A stretch of DNA of 64,000 nucleotides from DATAVB01 sp036267955 (GTDB lineage Bacteria; Actinomycetota; Actinomycetes; Mycobacteriales; QHCD01). The notes beneath the pieces are model-generated. The model was not told where the DNA came from, made no database searches, and saw only the letters and a list, made by a program, of their open reading frames with translations. Where the stretch lies: positions 1 to 64,000 of the forward strand of contig DATAVB010000143.1 of assembly GCA_036267955.1 (NCBI GenBank). The letters run 5' to 3'. The position numbers and the translations under genes are program-made. Every line of letters begins with the position of its first letter. Within the stretch, counting starts at the first letter, position 1. Below, in pieces: positions 41,603 to 50,312 of this stretch.

Positions 41603-42397
41603 CTAGCCGGACTGGCTGGTGGTGGCGACCGGTGCGGCAATCTCCTGCACCGGCCGGTCGGTGTTGCGCATCCGTTCGATCCGGGCCAACGCGAACGGCG
41701 CGCCCAGCGCGATGATCGCGAAGAGGAACCACTGCCCGACGTAGGCCAGGTGCTGCAGTTCGAACGCACCGCCGGTCGGGTTGGACATGTCCGGCGCCGG
41801 CAGCAGCTGCAGCTTCGACTCGGCCGAGAAGGAGATCAGCTCGGCGTACCCGCCGTACGTCGGCTGCCCGACCTGCCGGGCAATCGACGGCACGTTCAGC
41901 CGGTTGATCTGCCCGCTCGGCAACGTGCCGGGCCGGCCGTTCGGCTCGCTGGGATAGACGCGCGCGGTGAGGCTCACCGTGCCGGTCGGCGGCGGCGGCA
42001 CCTTCGGGGTCGCGTTGGCCGAGTCGCGCACCGGCAGCCAGCCGCGAACCACCAGCAGGGTGGGGCCGGCCTTGGTACGCAGCGGGGTGAGGACCAGCAT
42101 CGCCGGGCTGTCGTTGACCTCGCGGTTGCGGACCAGCAGCTGGTGTTTCGGCTCGAAGGTGCCGGTCGCGGTGATCCGGCGGAACTGCTCCGCCCGGGTC
42201 GCCTGCTTGTCGACGGACAGCAGTTTGGCGACATCCTCCGGTGTGTGGTGATCGTTGCGCCGCAGGTCGTAGTTGCTGTCGTGTTTCCAGTAATAGCGGT
42301 GGATCTGCCAGACACCGGCCAGGCTGCAACCGATCGCGATGCCGACCGCGATGATCAGCAGCGCCACGTACCGTGGCTCGCGCAGCGTCTTCCACAC
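41603..42397 (-). CDS. SURF1-family cytochrome oxidase assembly protein
   Basis: 264 residues from GTG 42397 (MWKTLREPRYVALLIIAV); this start matches other actinobacterial SURF1 starts, and an ATG at 42490 would overlap trmH by 50 nt. Two membrane helices enclose a periplasmic domain: YVALLIIAVGIAIGCSLAGVW near the start and AYVGQWFLFAIIALGAPFALARI near the end. Internal SURF1 motifs: TFEPKHQLLVRNREVND, RGWLPV and YAELI. It helps assemble haem a into cytochrome c oxidase. Not near the copper genes. Confidence 0.9.
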   Translation of the reverse strand: MWKTLREPRYVALLIIAVGIAIGCSLAGVWQIHRYYWKHDSNYDLRRNDHHTPEDVAKLLSVDKQATRAEQFRRITATGTFEPKHQLLVRNREVNDSPAMLVLTPLRTKAGPTLLVVRGWLPVRDSANATPKVPPPPTGTVSLTARVYPSEPNGRPGTLPSGQINRLNVPSIARQVGQPTYGGYAELISFSAESKLQLLPAPDMSNPTGGAFELQHLAYVGQWFLFAIIALGAPFALARIERMRNTDRPVQEIAAPVATTSQSG

Positions 42398-42440
42398 GGT
42401 TTTGACGGTACGGCGCGGCCGCTGCCGGGTCGCCTCCGGG

Positions 42441-43238
42441 TCAGCGGTTGCGTTGCCGGGCCGCCTCGTACAGCACGATCGAGCCGGCATTGGCGGCGTT
42501 GAGCGAGCTCGCGCTGCCGACGATCGGGATCCGGGCCACCTCGTCGCACGACTCCCGCCAGCCCACGCTCATCCCGGCCGTCTCGTTGCCGATCACCAGC
42601 AACGTCGGGCCGGTCAGATCGGCCGCCGCGAGGTCGACGGTGCCCACCTCGTCGGTGCCGACGATCCGGGCCCGGTCACCGATCCAGTCGAGCACCTCGC
42701 GGTGCGACCCGGTCCGGACGACCGGCAACCCGAACAGCGAGCCGGTGCTGGCCCGGACCGCCTTCGGGTCGTAGACATCGGCGGCGTGACCGGTGACGAC
42801 CAGGCCGTGCGCACCGAGCGCGTCGGCCGACCGGACCAGGGTCCCCACATTTCCCGGCCCCACCGGCCGGTCGAAGACGACACCCAGGAAGTCGGCCGGC
42901 ACCGGGATCCGGGTCAGGTCGTCCGGCGGGGTGCGCACCACCGCGATCAGCTCCGGGGTGTCCGCCTCCTTGTCGCCCAGCTCGCGCAGCAGTTCGGCTG
43001 TCATCGCCATCCGCGGCGCGTCGGTGCCGGCCAGCAGTTCGCGGGCCCAGTTCGAGAGCGGCCGGTCGGCGGGATGCAGCAGCATCTCGAACGGCCAGCC
43101 GTTGCCGGCGGCCAGGCTGATCGGACGGACACCGTGCACGACGAACGCGCCGGCCCGGTGCCGCTTGGTCCGGTTGCCGAGCAGCGCCTGCCACTGCTGG
43201 AAGCGCGCATTGCGCGTGCTGATCACCGGAGTGCTCAT
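42441..43238 (-). CDS. TrmH/SpoU-family RNA 2'-O-methyltransferase
   Basis: 265 residues, ATG 43238. N-terminal substrate-binding domain, then a SPOUT knot with the three motifs: PVGPGNVGTLVRSADALGA, LLVIGNETAGMS and SSLNAANAGSIVLYEAARQ. It methylates ribose of a tRNA or rRNA nucleotide with S-adenosylmethionine. Target not predictable from sequence. It lies just ahead of the SURF1-like gene on the same strand. Confidence 0.93.
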   Translation of the reverse strand: MSTPVISTRNARFQQWQALLGNRTKRHRAGAFVVHGVRPISLAAGNGWPFEMLLHPADRPLSNWARELLAGTDAPRMAMTAELLRELGDKEADTPELIAVVRTPPDDLTRIPVPADFLGVVFDRPVGPGNVGTLVRSADALGAHGLVVTGHAADVYDPKAVRASTGSLFGLPVVRTGSHREVLDWIGDRARIVGTDEVGTVDLAAADLTGPTLLVIGNETAGMSVGWRESCDEVARIPIVGSASSLNAANAGSIVLYEAARQRNR

Positions 43239-43323
43239 GACATCACCATGGCGTCCTCATAACCGCGGAAAACGATACCCTCCCGCGTAAGCTGACAGCC
43301 GTGACTGACGGCTGGAGGGGCCC

Positions 43324-44364
43324 GTGACATCGTTGTCCGGCCGGAATGGCGGCCGCGCGGCGGATCCGCGGCCCACGATGAAGGACGTCGCCGCGGTTGC
43401 CGGGGTCAGCGTGAAGACCGTGTCCCGAGCCTTGAACGACGAGTCCGGAGTGCAGCAGGCGACCCGCGACCGGGTCCAGGCGGTCGCCCGGCAGCTCGGC
43501 TTCCGCCGTAACGACATCGCGGCCAGCCTGCGCCGGCTCGACCAGTCGATGGCCACCATCGGCCTGCTTATCGAGGACGTGAGCAACCCGTTCTACGCGG
43601 CCGTGACCCGCGGCGTGGAGGAGATAACCCGCGAACACGAGTATCTGTTGATCGCGGCCAGCTCGGACGAGGACCCGGAGCTGGAACGCGAGACGCTCTC
43701 AGCCTTCCTGTCCCGGCGGGTCGATGGGCTCATCGTCGTGCCGGCCGGCGGAGACCACTCCTATTTGGCACCGGACGTCGCCCGTGGCACCCCGATGGTG
43801 TTCGCCGACCGGCCGGCCGCCGGCGTGGACGCCGACGCCGTGGTGGTGGCGAATGTACGGGGCGCGGCCGACGGGGTCCGGCACCTGATCGGGTACGGAC
43901 ATCGCCGGATCGGTTACGTGGGTGATATTCCGGGCCTCTACACCGCCCGCGAGCGCTACCGCGGCTACACCAACGCGTTGCGCTCGGCGAAGCTCGGCCT
44001 GGACAAGGAGCTGGTCCGGCAGGGTGCGCACGACATCGAGAGCGCGGCCCGGGCCGCCGCCGAGCTGCTCGCCCTCGCCGATCCGCCGACCGCGATCTTC
44101 GCCGGCAACAACCGGGCCACCATCGGGGTGCTGCGTCAGCTCCGGCAGAGCGGCACCCGAGTCGCCGTGGTCGGCTTCGACGACTTCGAGCTGGCCGACG
44201 TCCTGGATCCCGCCGTCACCGTCGTCGGCTGCGATGCCCGCGCCCTCGGCCGGGCCGCCGCCGAGCGGCTCTTTGCCCGGTTGGCCGGGGACAACACCCC
44301 GGTCAACACCACCGTGCTGCCCACCACCCTCACCGAGCGGGGCTCGGGCGAGTTGCGCCCCTGA
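43324..44364 (+). CDS. LacI-family transcriptional regulator
   Basis: 346 residues, GTG 43324. HTH at 18-38 (TMKDVAAVAGVSVKTVSRALN) and hinge helix; periplasmic-binding-like effector domain with IGLLIEDVSNPFYAAV, DGLIVVPAGGDHSYL, GHRRIGYVGD and AVVGFDDFELADVLDP. It probably represses a carbohydrate operon, but its neighbours are a tRNA/rRNA methylase and a lipoprotein, so its target is elsewhere or itself. Starts 85 bp from the divergent TrmH gene. Confidence 0.92.
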   Translation: MTSLSGRNGGRAADPRPTMKDVAAVAGVSVKTVSRALNDESGVQQATRDRVQAVARQLGFRRNDIAASLRRLDQSMATIGLLIEDVSNPFYAAVTRGVEEITREHEYLLIAASSDEDPELERETLSAFLSRRVDGLIVVPAGGDHSYLAPDVARGTPMVFADRPAAGVDADAVVVANVRGAADGVRHLIGYGHRRIGYVGDIPGLYTARERYRGYTNALRSAKLGLDKELVRQGAHDIESAARAAAELLALADPPTAIFAGNNRATIGVLRQLRQSGTRVAVVGFDDFELADVLDPAVTVVGCDARALGRAAAERLFARLAGDNTPVNTTVLPTTLTERGSGELRP

Positions 44365-44390
44365 ACCGACACCGCCCCTGAACCGACACC
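44357..44390. repeat. 17-bp tandem duplication
   Basis: GCCCCTGAACCGACACC occurs twice in a row (44357-44373 and 44374-44390) across the stop codon of the LacI gene and its 3' flank. It looks like a recent slippage event; the first copy encodes the last residues. Confidence 0.65.
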
Positions 44391-44399
44391 CGACCCGAA

Positions 44400-45197
44400 C
44401 TACACCCGGGCGTACTGCAGCTGCATGATGCGCAGGGAGATCGCCTGACCGCTCTTCGGCCCGTAGACCAGGGCACCGGAGAGAATCACGAACCGGCCTT
44501 TCGCCACCGCATATTCGGTCGTGTAAGCCTTGACCGAGGCCAGGTGACCGGTCTTGGTCGTCAGGCCGGGCAGGTCTTTCGCCGACTTCAGCCCGAAATT
44601 CTTCGATTCCCAGGCGGCGAATGAGCAGGCGTCGGCGGTGCCGGCGAATTGATACACCGTGGTGAATTCGGTGACCCGGCCCGGCTTTCCCGCGGTGCCC
44701 TTGGTCCAGGTCAGCTGATATCCACCGCGGTAATGGATCTTGGTCAGGAACGCCGCCGCGCCGCTGACCCCCTTGTACGTCTCGTGTACCAGCACGGTCA
44801 GCGGCTGCGATCCCGACGCCTTGACGTTGGTCGGGACCTTGTCCGGTGACTTCAGCAGGATCGCCTTGCGCGGGCTGCTCGCCTTGGTTGCCGCATGCGT
44901 ACCCGGGCAACTGTGCGACACCGGTTTCTTCGGCGGTTTTGTGGTGGGCGCCGGCTTGGTGGTCGGCGGCGCAGTGGTGCTGGTGGGCGCCGGTTTGGTG
45001 GTTGGTGGTGCGGTCGTCGTCGGGTCGGCGCTCGACGTGGGTGTGATGGAGGTGGATGCGTTGGTCGGCAGGGCGTCGATCGCTACGCCGCGGCCGGCGG
45101 TCGCCGTGGTGCACGCGGTGCCCGAGAACAGTACGGCCGCGAACAGTACGGCCAACGCCGCCGCCCGGACCGCCTTCGTTGTGCGCACGGCCGTCAC
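44400..45197 (-). CDS. Secreted lipoprotein, Thr/Pro-rich linker and unknown domain
   Basis: 265 residues from GTG 45197. Signal helix RAAALAVLFAAVLFSGTAC with lipobox Cys29. Residues 30-105 are a Thr/Pro/Lys-rich linker with repeats TTKPAPT/TTKPAP. The C-terminal 160 residues form a folded domain with HETYKGVSGAAAFLTKIHYRGGYQL, RVTEFTTVYQFAGTADACSFAAW and GRFVILSGALVYGP; two cysteines are present (CPGT, DACS). I do not recognise the domain. It is a surface lipoprotein, converging with the LacI gene and separated from the XRE gene by 44 bp. Confidence 0.75.
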   Translation of the reverse strand: MTAVRTTKAVRAAALAVLFAAVLFSGTACTTATAGRGVAIDALPTNASTSITPTSSADPTTTAPPTTKPAPTSTTAPPTTKPAPTTKPPKKPVSHSCPGTHAATKASSPRKAILLKSPDKVPTNVKASGSQPLTVLVHETYKGVSGAAAFLTKIHYRGGYQLTWTKGTAGKPGRVTEFTTVYQFAGTADACSFAAWESKNFGLKSAKDLPGLTTKTGHLASVKAYTTEYAVAKGRFVILSGALVYGPKSGQAISLRIMQLQYARV

Positions 45198-45241
45198 TTT
45201 AGTGACAACTGGTGGGGACGTACGGCAATTGCGGTGGTCCG

Positions 45242-46177
45242 TTACGTATGGGGCATCGTCGTGTGGGCCATGGTGGTGTGGGCCATCGTCGTGTGGGGCA
45301 TGGTGGTGTGCGGCAGGGCTGTCTGGTGCAGGGCCGGCTCGGCACTCATCCGCTGCCGCCCGATCACCGCCAGCAACCGAAACTGTTCCGCGGCGCCGGT
45401 GCCTGGCTGGGGGGTGAAGACCAGCAGCTTCTGGTCGTATTCGGGGGTCAGCAGCGTCTCGCAGTCGATGTGGATCAGCCCGACCTCCGGGTGCCGGATC
45501 CGTTTCCGATCCGCCTGGCGTACGGCCACATCGTGCCGCTCCCACAGCTCCGCGAACTCCGGACTCGCCGCGCTCAGTTTCCGTACCAGGCCCGTCACGT
45601 CCGGATCGCCGTGCCGCCGGCCGGCGGCCGCCCGCAGGTCGGCGACGTGCGCCAGCGTGTGGTGCGCCTGGTCCTCGACCGGATACCGGGCCCGCATCGC
45701 CGGATCGGTGAACCAGTGCCAAACGGTGTTTCGGTCCAGGCCGCGGCTGCCTGCGATGTCGCCGAGCAGCGCCACCGACAGCGGATTCTGGACCAGCACA
45801 TCGCCGATGTCGCTGACAACCGTCACCGGGATGTCGGTCATCCGGTCGATCAGTTGCAGCATCGCCGGTCGAACGTGCCCGGTCGGTCCGGTCGGCAGCG
45901 GCGGCTGCTGACCGGCGAGGTAGAAGAGGTGGTCCCGCTCGTCGTCGGACAGCCGCAGCGCCCGGGCGAGCGCGGCGAGCACCTGGGTTGACGGATGCGG
46001 ACCGCGGGCCTGCTCCAGCCGAACGTAATAGTCGGCCGACATGCCGGCCAGCGCCGCGACCTCCTCGCGCCGCAGCCCGGCCGTGCGGCGACGCGGCCCC
46101 TCGGTCAGCCCGACGTCGCCCGGTTGCACACTGGCCCGACGGTGGCGCAGGAAGTCGGCGAGTTGGTTGCGGTCCAT
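45242..46177 (-). CDS. XRE-family regulator (MmyB-like) with His/Thr/Met repeat tail
   Basis: 311 residues from ATG 46177 with GGAGG just upstream; the frame upstream of it is not coding. Helix-turn-helix about residues 25-70 (GLRREEVAALAGMSADYYVRLEQARG), then the MmyB ligand domain (NPLSVALLGD, VWHWFTDPAMRARYP, DPDVTGLVRKL, GLIHIDCETLL). Such proteins bind fatty acids or similar. The last residues are HTTM pentapeptide repeats (PHTTMPHTTMAHTTMAHTTM). Divergent from the aldo/keto reductase gene, its probable target. Confidence 0.88.
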   Translation of the reverse strand: MDRNQLADFLRHRRASVQPGDVGLTEGPRRRTAGLRREEVAALAGMSADYYVRLEQARGPHPSTQVLAALARALRLSDDERDHLFYLAGQQPPLPTGPTGHVRPAMLQLIDRMTDIPVTVVSDIGDVLVQNPLSVALLGDIAGSRGLDRNTVWHWFTDPAMRARYPVEDQAHHTLAHVADLRAAAGRRHGDPDVTGLVRKLSAASPEFAELWERHDVAVRQADRKRIRHPEVGLIHIDCETLLTPEYDQKLLVFTPQPGTGAAEQFRLLAVIGRQRMSAEPALHQTALPHTTMPHTTMAHTTMAHTTMPHT

Positions 46178-46311
46178 GCCTCCAGCATGCGGCAGTGGCA
46201 CCGCGATGATCCAGGGACCGCCGATCCCATGATCGTCGCTCCGCTCCCGGACCGGTCCGGCCGCGGGCAGACTCGGGTCGTCAGCCGAAGAGCAGATCGA
46301 CAGGAGCACAC

Positions 46312-47307
46312 ATGATTACGCGGTCATTGGGGACCACCGGACCGACCGTCTCGGCCATCGGCCTGGGCGCAATGGGGATGTCGGACCTCTACGGTCCGGC
46401 CGATCGGAACGAGAGCATCGCCACCATCCACGCGGCGTTGGACGCCGGCGTCAACCTGATCGACACCGGCGACTTCTACGGGATGGGGCACAACGAACTG
46501 CTGATCGCCGAGGCGCTGCGCGGCCGGGATCGGGATCAGGTGCAGATCAGCGTGAAGTTCGGCGGGTTGCGCGACCCGGACGGTGCGTGGGTGGGCTATG
46601 ACGGGCGGCCGATGGCGGTGCGGAACTTCGCCGCGTACAGCCTGCGCCGGCTCGACACCGACCACATCGACATCTATCGGCCGGCCCGGCTCGACCCGGC
46701 GGTCCCGATCGAGGACACCGTCGGCGCCATCGCCGATCTGATCAGGGCCGGGCACGTACGGCACATCGGGCTGTCCGAGGTGGGCGCGCAGACGCTGCGC
46801 CGGGCGCATGCGGTGCACCCGATCGCCGACCTGCAGATCGAGTACTCATTGCTGTCCCGCGGCATCGAGGACGACATCCTGCCGACCTGCCGGGAGTTGG
46901 GCATCGGCATCACCGCGTACGGTGTGCTGTCCCGCGGGTTGCTGTCCGGCCGCTGGTCGGCGAACCGGGCGACGGACGGCACCGACTTCCGCGTTCACAG
47001 TCCGCGCTTCTCCGGGGAGAACCTGGAACGCAACCTGGCGCTGGTCGAGGCGTTGCGGGCAGTCGCCGAGGCCAAGGGCGTGACGGTCGCTCAGCTCGCC
47101 ATCGCCTGGGTGCTATCCCGCGGGACGGACATCGTGCCGGTGGTCGGCGCCCGGCGGACCGACCGGCTGGCCGAGACGCTCGGCTCGCTGGACGTCGAGT
47201 TGACCACGGCCGACCTGGCCGCCATCGAGGCGGCCGTACCGGCCGGTGCGGCAGCCGGAAACCGCTACGCCGAGGCGATGATCGCCAGTCTGGACAGCGA
47301 GCGCTGA
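46312..47307 (+). CDS. Aldo/keto reductase lacking the usual catalytic histidine
   Basis: 331 residues, ATG 46312 behind AGGAGC-type site. (beta/alpha)8 AKR: Asp51 and Tyr56 (DTGDFYG), Lys82 (SVKFGG), LSEVGAQTLRR, and the NADPH-binding C-terminal part (VPVVGARRTDRLAE). The histidine of the tetrad is usually in a YQLHR-type motif; here it reads IYRPAR, so Ala125 replaces His. This substitution is seen in a subfamily regulated by MmyB proteins. It reduces aldehydes or ketones with NADPH; activity may differ from the standard. Confidence 0.88.
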   Translation: MITRSLGTTGPTVSAIGLGAMGMSDLYGPADRNESIATIHAALDAGVNLIDTGDFYGMGHNELLIAEALRGRDRDQVQISVKFGGLRDPDGAWVGYDGRPMAVRNFAAYSLRRLDTDHIDIYRPARLDPAVPIEDTVGAIADLIRAGHVRHIGLSEVGAQTLRRAHAVHPIADLQIEYSLLSRGIEDDILPTCRELGIGITAYGVLSRGLLSGRWSANRATDGTDFRVHSPRFSGENLERNLALVEALRAVAEAKGVTVAQLAIAWVLSRGTDIVPVVGARRTDRLAETLGSLDVELTTADLAAIEAAVPAGAAAGNRYAEAMIASLDSER

Positions 47308-47317
47308 CCGCGGTTGG

Positions 47318-47376
47318 TTTCCCGCCAATGTGGCGTTGGGGTGGCTAGATTGCCCCAATGCCACATTGGCGGGAAA
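47318..47376. repeat. Intergenic palindrome, family B copy 1
   Basis: Left arm 47318-47341 and right arm 47353-47376 are 24-base inverse repeats with one mismatch (a G:T pair), of type TTTCCCGCCAATGTGGCG. The loop TGGCTAGATTG (47342-47352) is identical in the second copy at 50241-50301. It lies between convergent genes 11 bp after the AKR stop. Confidence 0.88.
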
Positions 47377-47392
47377 GGGCGCGGCGCGGAGG

Positions 47393-48148
47393 TCAGACAT
47401 CCAGGATGAACTGGGCGGCCGGGCTGAGCCGGGCCAGCGTCTCCTCCCGGACGTACTTCCGCTGATCCAGCTGCTGCTGGCATTCGCGGCGGGCGAAGTA
47501 CGAGTGCAGGGCCCGGCGCGGCTTGTCGGTGCGGTTGAGGGTGCCGCCGTGCCAGAGGTGACTGTTGAAGATGACCACGGTGCCGGCCGGCGCGAGCAAC
47601 TGGATCTGATCGGGATGCGCCGCCGCCGGGTCATCCAGCGCGTCGACCGGCGCCTTCTCCTGCAGGTGCGAGCCGGGCACCACCCGGGTCGCGCCGTTCT
47701 CGGCGGTGAAGTCGTCCAGCAGCCAGATCGAGTTGCAGACGCTGAATCCCTCGCCGGGCTGCCGGCTGCCCCAGTCGGCGTGCAGCCCTTGCAGTCCCTT
47801 GCCGGGGTGCGCGGCCCGGCTGTTGAGCGAGGACAGCTTGAATTCGCCGAGGACGTGCGCCATCGCGGCCAGCACCAACGGGTGGGTGAAGCAGATCTGG
47901 AACATCGGGTCCTTGTTGACCAGGTCCGAGAGCCGGTCGGTGCCCGCCTCCTGATGCACCTCGAGACCGGCCCGTTCACCCTCCTCGCGGCTCAGCTCGG
48001 CGAGCCGGGAATTGAGCGCGGCGATCTGGGTCGGGGACAGAATGCCCGGCAGCGGCGCGAACCCGTCCCGGTCGAGGCGGTCGATGGTGTCGCGGTCGAG
48101 AAGGCTTTCGCTCACGCCGAGATCGGCCAGCGCAGCTGCCATATCCAT
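47393..48148 (-). CDS. Phytanoyl-CoA dioxygenase-family protein (copy 2)
   Basis: 251 residues, ATG 48148. Fe(II)/2-oxoglutarate oxygenase triad: His123-x-Asp125 (GLHADWGS) and His200 (SHLWHGGT), then Arg211-212. N-terminal helices begin LLDRDTIDRLDRDGFAPLPGILSP. Distinct from copy 1 in sequence but again paired with a divergent AraC regulator 76 bp away. Substrate unknown. Confidence 0.87.
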   Translation of the reverse strand: MDMAAALADLGVSESLLDRDTIDRLDRDGFAPLPGILSPTQIAALNSRLAELSREEGERAGLEVHQEAGTDRLSDLVNKDPMFQICFTHPLVLAAMAHVLGEFKLSSLNSRAAHPGKGLQGLHADWGSRQPGEGFSVCNSIWLLDDFTAENGATRVVPGSHLQEKAPVDALDDPAAAHPDQIQLLAPAGTVVIFNSHLWHGGTLNRTDKPRRALHSYFARRECQQQLDQRKYVREETLARLSPAAQFILDV

Positions 48149-48224
48149 GGGCCCATCCTTTGTACGCTTCTTCTACCGCTGATTATCGGTCCATTCAGGA
48201 TCCGTTGATCGGTCGGTGATTGCC

Positions 48225-48992
48225 ATGCATCGAACGGATGAGGTCATGCATAAATCGCCACGGGTCATCATGGCCGGGGCGCATTCCGCGGCCCGTGGGC
48301 AGCATTTCCCGCTGCACGAACATTCCAGCTGGGAGCTCGTCTACTACCGGCGCGGGCATGTACGCAGCCCGGTCGGGGCGGACAGTTACGAGGCCAGCGC
48401 CGGCACGTTGATCGCCACCCCGCCGCGCACCCCGCACGCTGAGATCGCGCTGTCGGCGTACGACAACTTCTACGTGACGGTCGACGCTCCGGCCGACTGG
48501 CCGTGGCCGCGGGTCGCCTTCGACGACGCCGACCGAGCGCTGGGCCGGGTGGTCGGCGCGCTGTACCGGGAGGCGAACCAGGGCGGCAGCGATCGCGACC
48601 GGATGCTGGAACTGCTGCTCGCCGAGCTCGACCTGCTGCTGCGCCGGGCCGCCTCCCGGCCGCTGCCGAGCCGGGCCCAGCAGCTCGTCGCCGACGCCGA
48701 GCGGCTGCTGGAACAGCGGCACGCCGGGCCGGTCCGGATCGCCGAGGTGGCCCGGGAGGTCGGTGCGTCGCCGTCGGCGTTGCGGGCCCAGTTCGTGGCG
48801 TTGCGCGGGCTGACCCCGCGGGACTTCCTGCAGTCGGTACGGCTGCGGCACGCCCTGGGACATCTGCGTACCTCGACGATCACTCTCGAGGCGATCGCCT
48901 CGTACTGCGGCTACAGCTCGGCCAGCCACCTCAGCCGCCAGGTCAAGGCCGCCACCGGTCGCTCACCCGGCCAACTCCGTGCCGCCCCCTGA
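48225..48992 (+). CDS. AraC-family transcriptional regulator (copy 2)
   Basis: About 255 residues from ATG 48225; GTG 48216 and ATG 48246 are alternatives. N-terminal cupin-type sensor: HFPLHEHSSWELVYYRRGHV and GTLIATPPRTPHAEI. C-terminal double HTH (about 160-250): VRIAEVAREVGASPSALRAQF and TLEAIASYCGYSSASHLSRQVK. Divergent from dioxygenase copy 2, its likely target. Confidence 0.87.
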   Translation: MHRTDEVMHKSPRVIMAGAHSAARGQHFPLHEHSSWELVYYRRGHVRSPVGADSYEASAGTLIATPPRTPHAEIALSAYDNFYVTVDAPADWPWPRVAFDDADRALGRVVGALYREANQGGSDRDRMLELLLAELDLLLRRAASRPLPSRAQQLVADAERLLEQRHAGPVRIAEVAREVGASPSALRAQFVALRGLTPRDFLQSVRLRHALGHLRTSTITLEAIASYCGYSSASHLSRQVKAATGRSPGQLRAAP

Positions 48993-49028
48993 CCCCTGGC
49001 CACGTTTGCCTTTCGTGGCCCCAAGTGT

Positions 49029-49100
49029 GGTGATCATGAAGTTCCCTGCGCGACACGCCGACGACACGCCGGCCGGTGTGTCGGAAACTTCATGATCACC
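49029..49100. repeat. Intergenic palindrome, family A copy 2
   Basis: Arms GGTGATCATGAAGTT (49029-49043) and AACTTCATGATCACC (49086-49100) are exact 15-bp inverse repeats, the same arms as at 14326-14395. The 42-base centre contains GCGACACGCC and a CGACAC/GTGTCG stem. It lies after the AraC gene, about 100 bp before the convergent threonine aldolase stop. Confidence 0.85.
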
Positions 49101-49199
49101 AAGGAGTCGGGGCCGGGGCCCGCGGATAGGTCGGGCGGCGGGGCCCGTGGACAGGTCGGGCGGCGGGTCGATCAGGGGTGGGTCCCGGCCGGCGGCCCG

Positions 49200-50231
49200 T
49201 CAGCGGGCGGCGCGGCGGATCGCGGTCAGGGCGGCGTCGATGTTGGCGTCGGAGAGATCCAGATGTACGACCAGCCGGACGCTGTCGGCGTCCATCGGCC
49301 CGATCGCCACTCCGGCGGCCTGCCACTGTGCCACCACCGTCTCGGCGGTGCCCGGCGCCACCCGGGCCACGATGATGTTGGTGTCCGGCTCGTCGACCGA
49401 CAGGCCGTCGAGTTCGTTGAGACCGGCGGCCAGCCGCTTGGCCCGATCGTGGTCCTCGGCCAGCCGGTCCCGGTTGTGCCGCAGGGCATAGAGCGCGCCG
49501 GCCGCCAGAATTCCGGCCTGCCGCATCCCGCCGCCAAGCAGCTTGCGCCCCCGCCGTACCGCCTCGATCGTCTCGGCATCCCCGCTGACCGCCGAGCCGA
49601 CCGGCGCGCCCAGACCCTTGGAGAAACAGGTCGAGACCGTGTCGGCATCAGCCGCGAGCGAGGCCGGTGTCCGGCCGGACGCGACGGCGGCGTTCCACAA
49701 CCGGGCCCCGTCGACGTGGATCGCCATCCCGGCCGCGCGCGCCGCGTCGACAACCTGCGCCAGCTCCGGCCCGGTCGGCAGTACCCGGCCGCCGAGGTCG
49801 CCGATGGTGTTCTCCAGGCAGAGCACCCGGGGCGTGGCGCGATGGATGTTGTCCCCGCCGGCCAGTGCCGTCCGCAGCGCGTTGCCGTCGGGCAGGCCAC
49901 TGGCGCCGCCGAAGGTACGCAGGTAGCCCCGGCCCAGGATCGCGATCCCGCCCTGCTCGTGGCCGGCGACGTGACTGGCCTCGTGCGCCCAGACCTCCGT
50001 ACTCACCGCCGTCCCGGCCGCGATCGCCACCATCACGGCGAGCTGGTTGGCCATCGTGCCGGACGGTACGAAAACCGCCGCCTGCTTGCCGAGCAGGCCG
50101 GCGATCTCCTCCTCCAACTCGCGGACGGTCGGGTCCTCGCCGTACACGTCGTCGCCGACCGCGGCCGATGCCATCGCCTGGCGCATCGCGTCGCTGGGAC
50201 GGGTCACGGTGTCCGACCGCAGATCGATCAT
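49200..50231 (-). CDS. Low-specificity L-threonine aldolase (beta-eliminating lyase family)
   Basis: 343 residues from ATG 50231 with GAGGGACC upstream. PLP fold type I: MIDLRSDTVTRPSDAMRQAMASAAVGDDVYGEDPTV is the family start (quoted here as RSDTVTRPSDAMR and DDVYGEDPTV), and CFSKGLGAPVGS has the PLP lysine. Splits L-threonine or related beta-hydroxy amino acids into glycine and an aldehyde. A clean single gene between two palindromes. Confidence 0.93.
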   Translation of the reverse strand: MIDLRSDTVTRPSDAMRQAMASAAVGDDVYGEDPTVRELEEEIAGLLGKQAAVFVPSGTMANQLAVMVAIAAGTAVSTEVWAHEASHVAGHEQGGIAILGRGYLRTFGGASGLPDGNALRTALAGGDNIHRATPRVLCLENTIGDLGGRVLPTGPELAQVVDAARAAGMAIHVDGARLWNAAVASGRTPASLAADADTVSTCFSKGLGAPVGSAVSGDAETIEAVRRGRKLLGGGMRQAGILAAGALYALRHNRDRLAEDHDRAKRLAAGLNELDGLSVDEPDTNIIVARVAPGTAETVVAQWQAAGVAIGPMDADSVRLVVHLDLSDANIDAALTAIRRAAR

Positions 50232-50240
50232 GGTCCCTCG

Positions 50241-50301
50241 GTTTCCCGCCAATGTGGCATTGGTGTGGCTAGATTGCCCCAACGCCACATTGGCGCGAAA
50301 C
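50241..50301. repeat. Intergenic palindrome, family B copy 2
   Basis: Left arm from 50241 (GTTTCCCGCCAATGTGGC) and right arm ending 50301 (GCCACATTGGCGCGAAAC) with loop TGGCTAGATTG as in copy 1. A few mismatches show independent drift from the copy at 47318-47376. It separates two minus-strand genes (DUF445 and threonine aldolase). Confidence 0.88.
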
Positions 50302-50312
50302 GGGCCGGTGTA

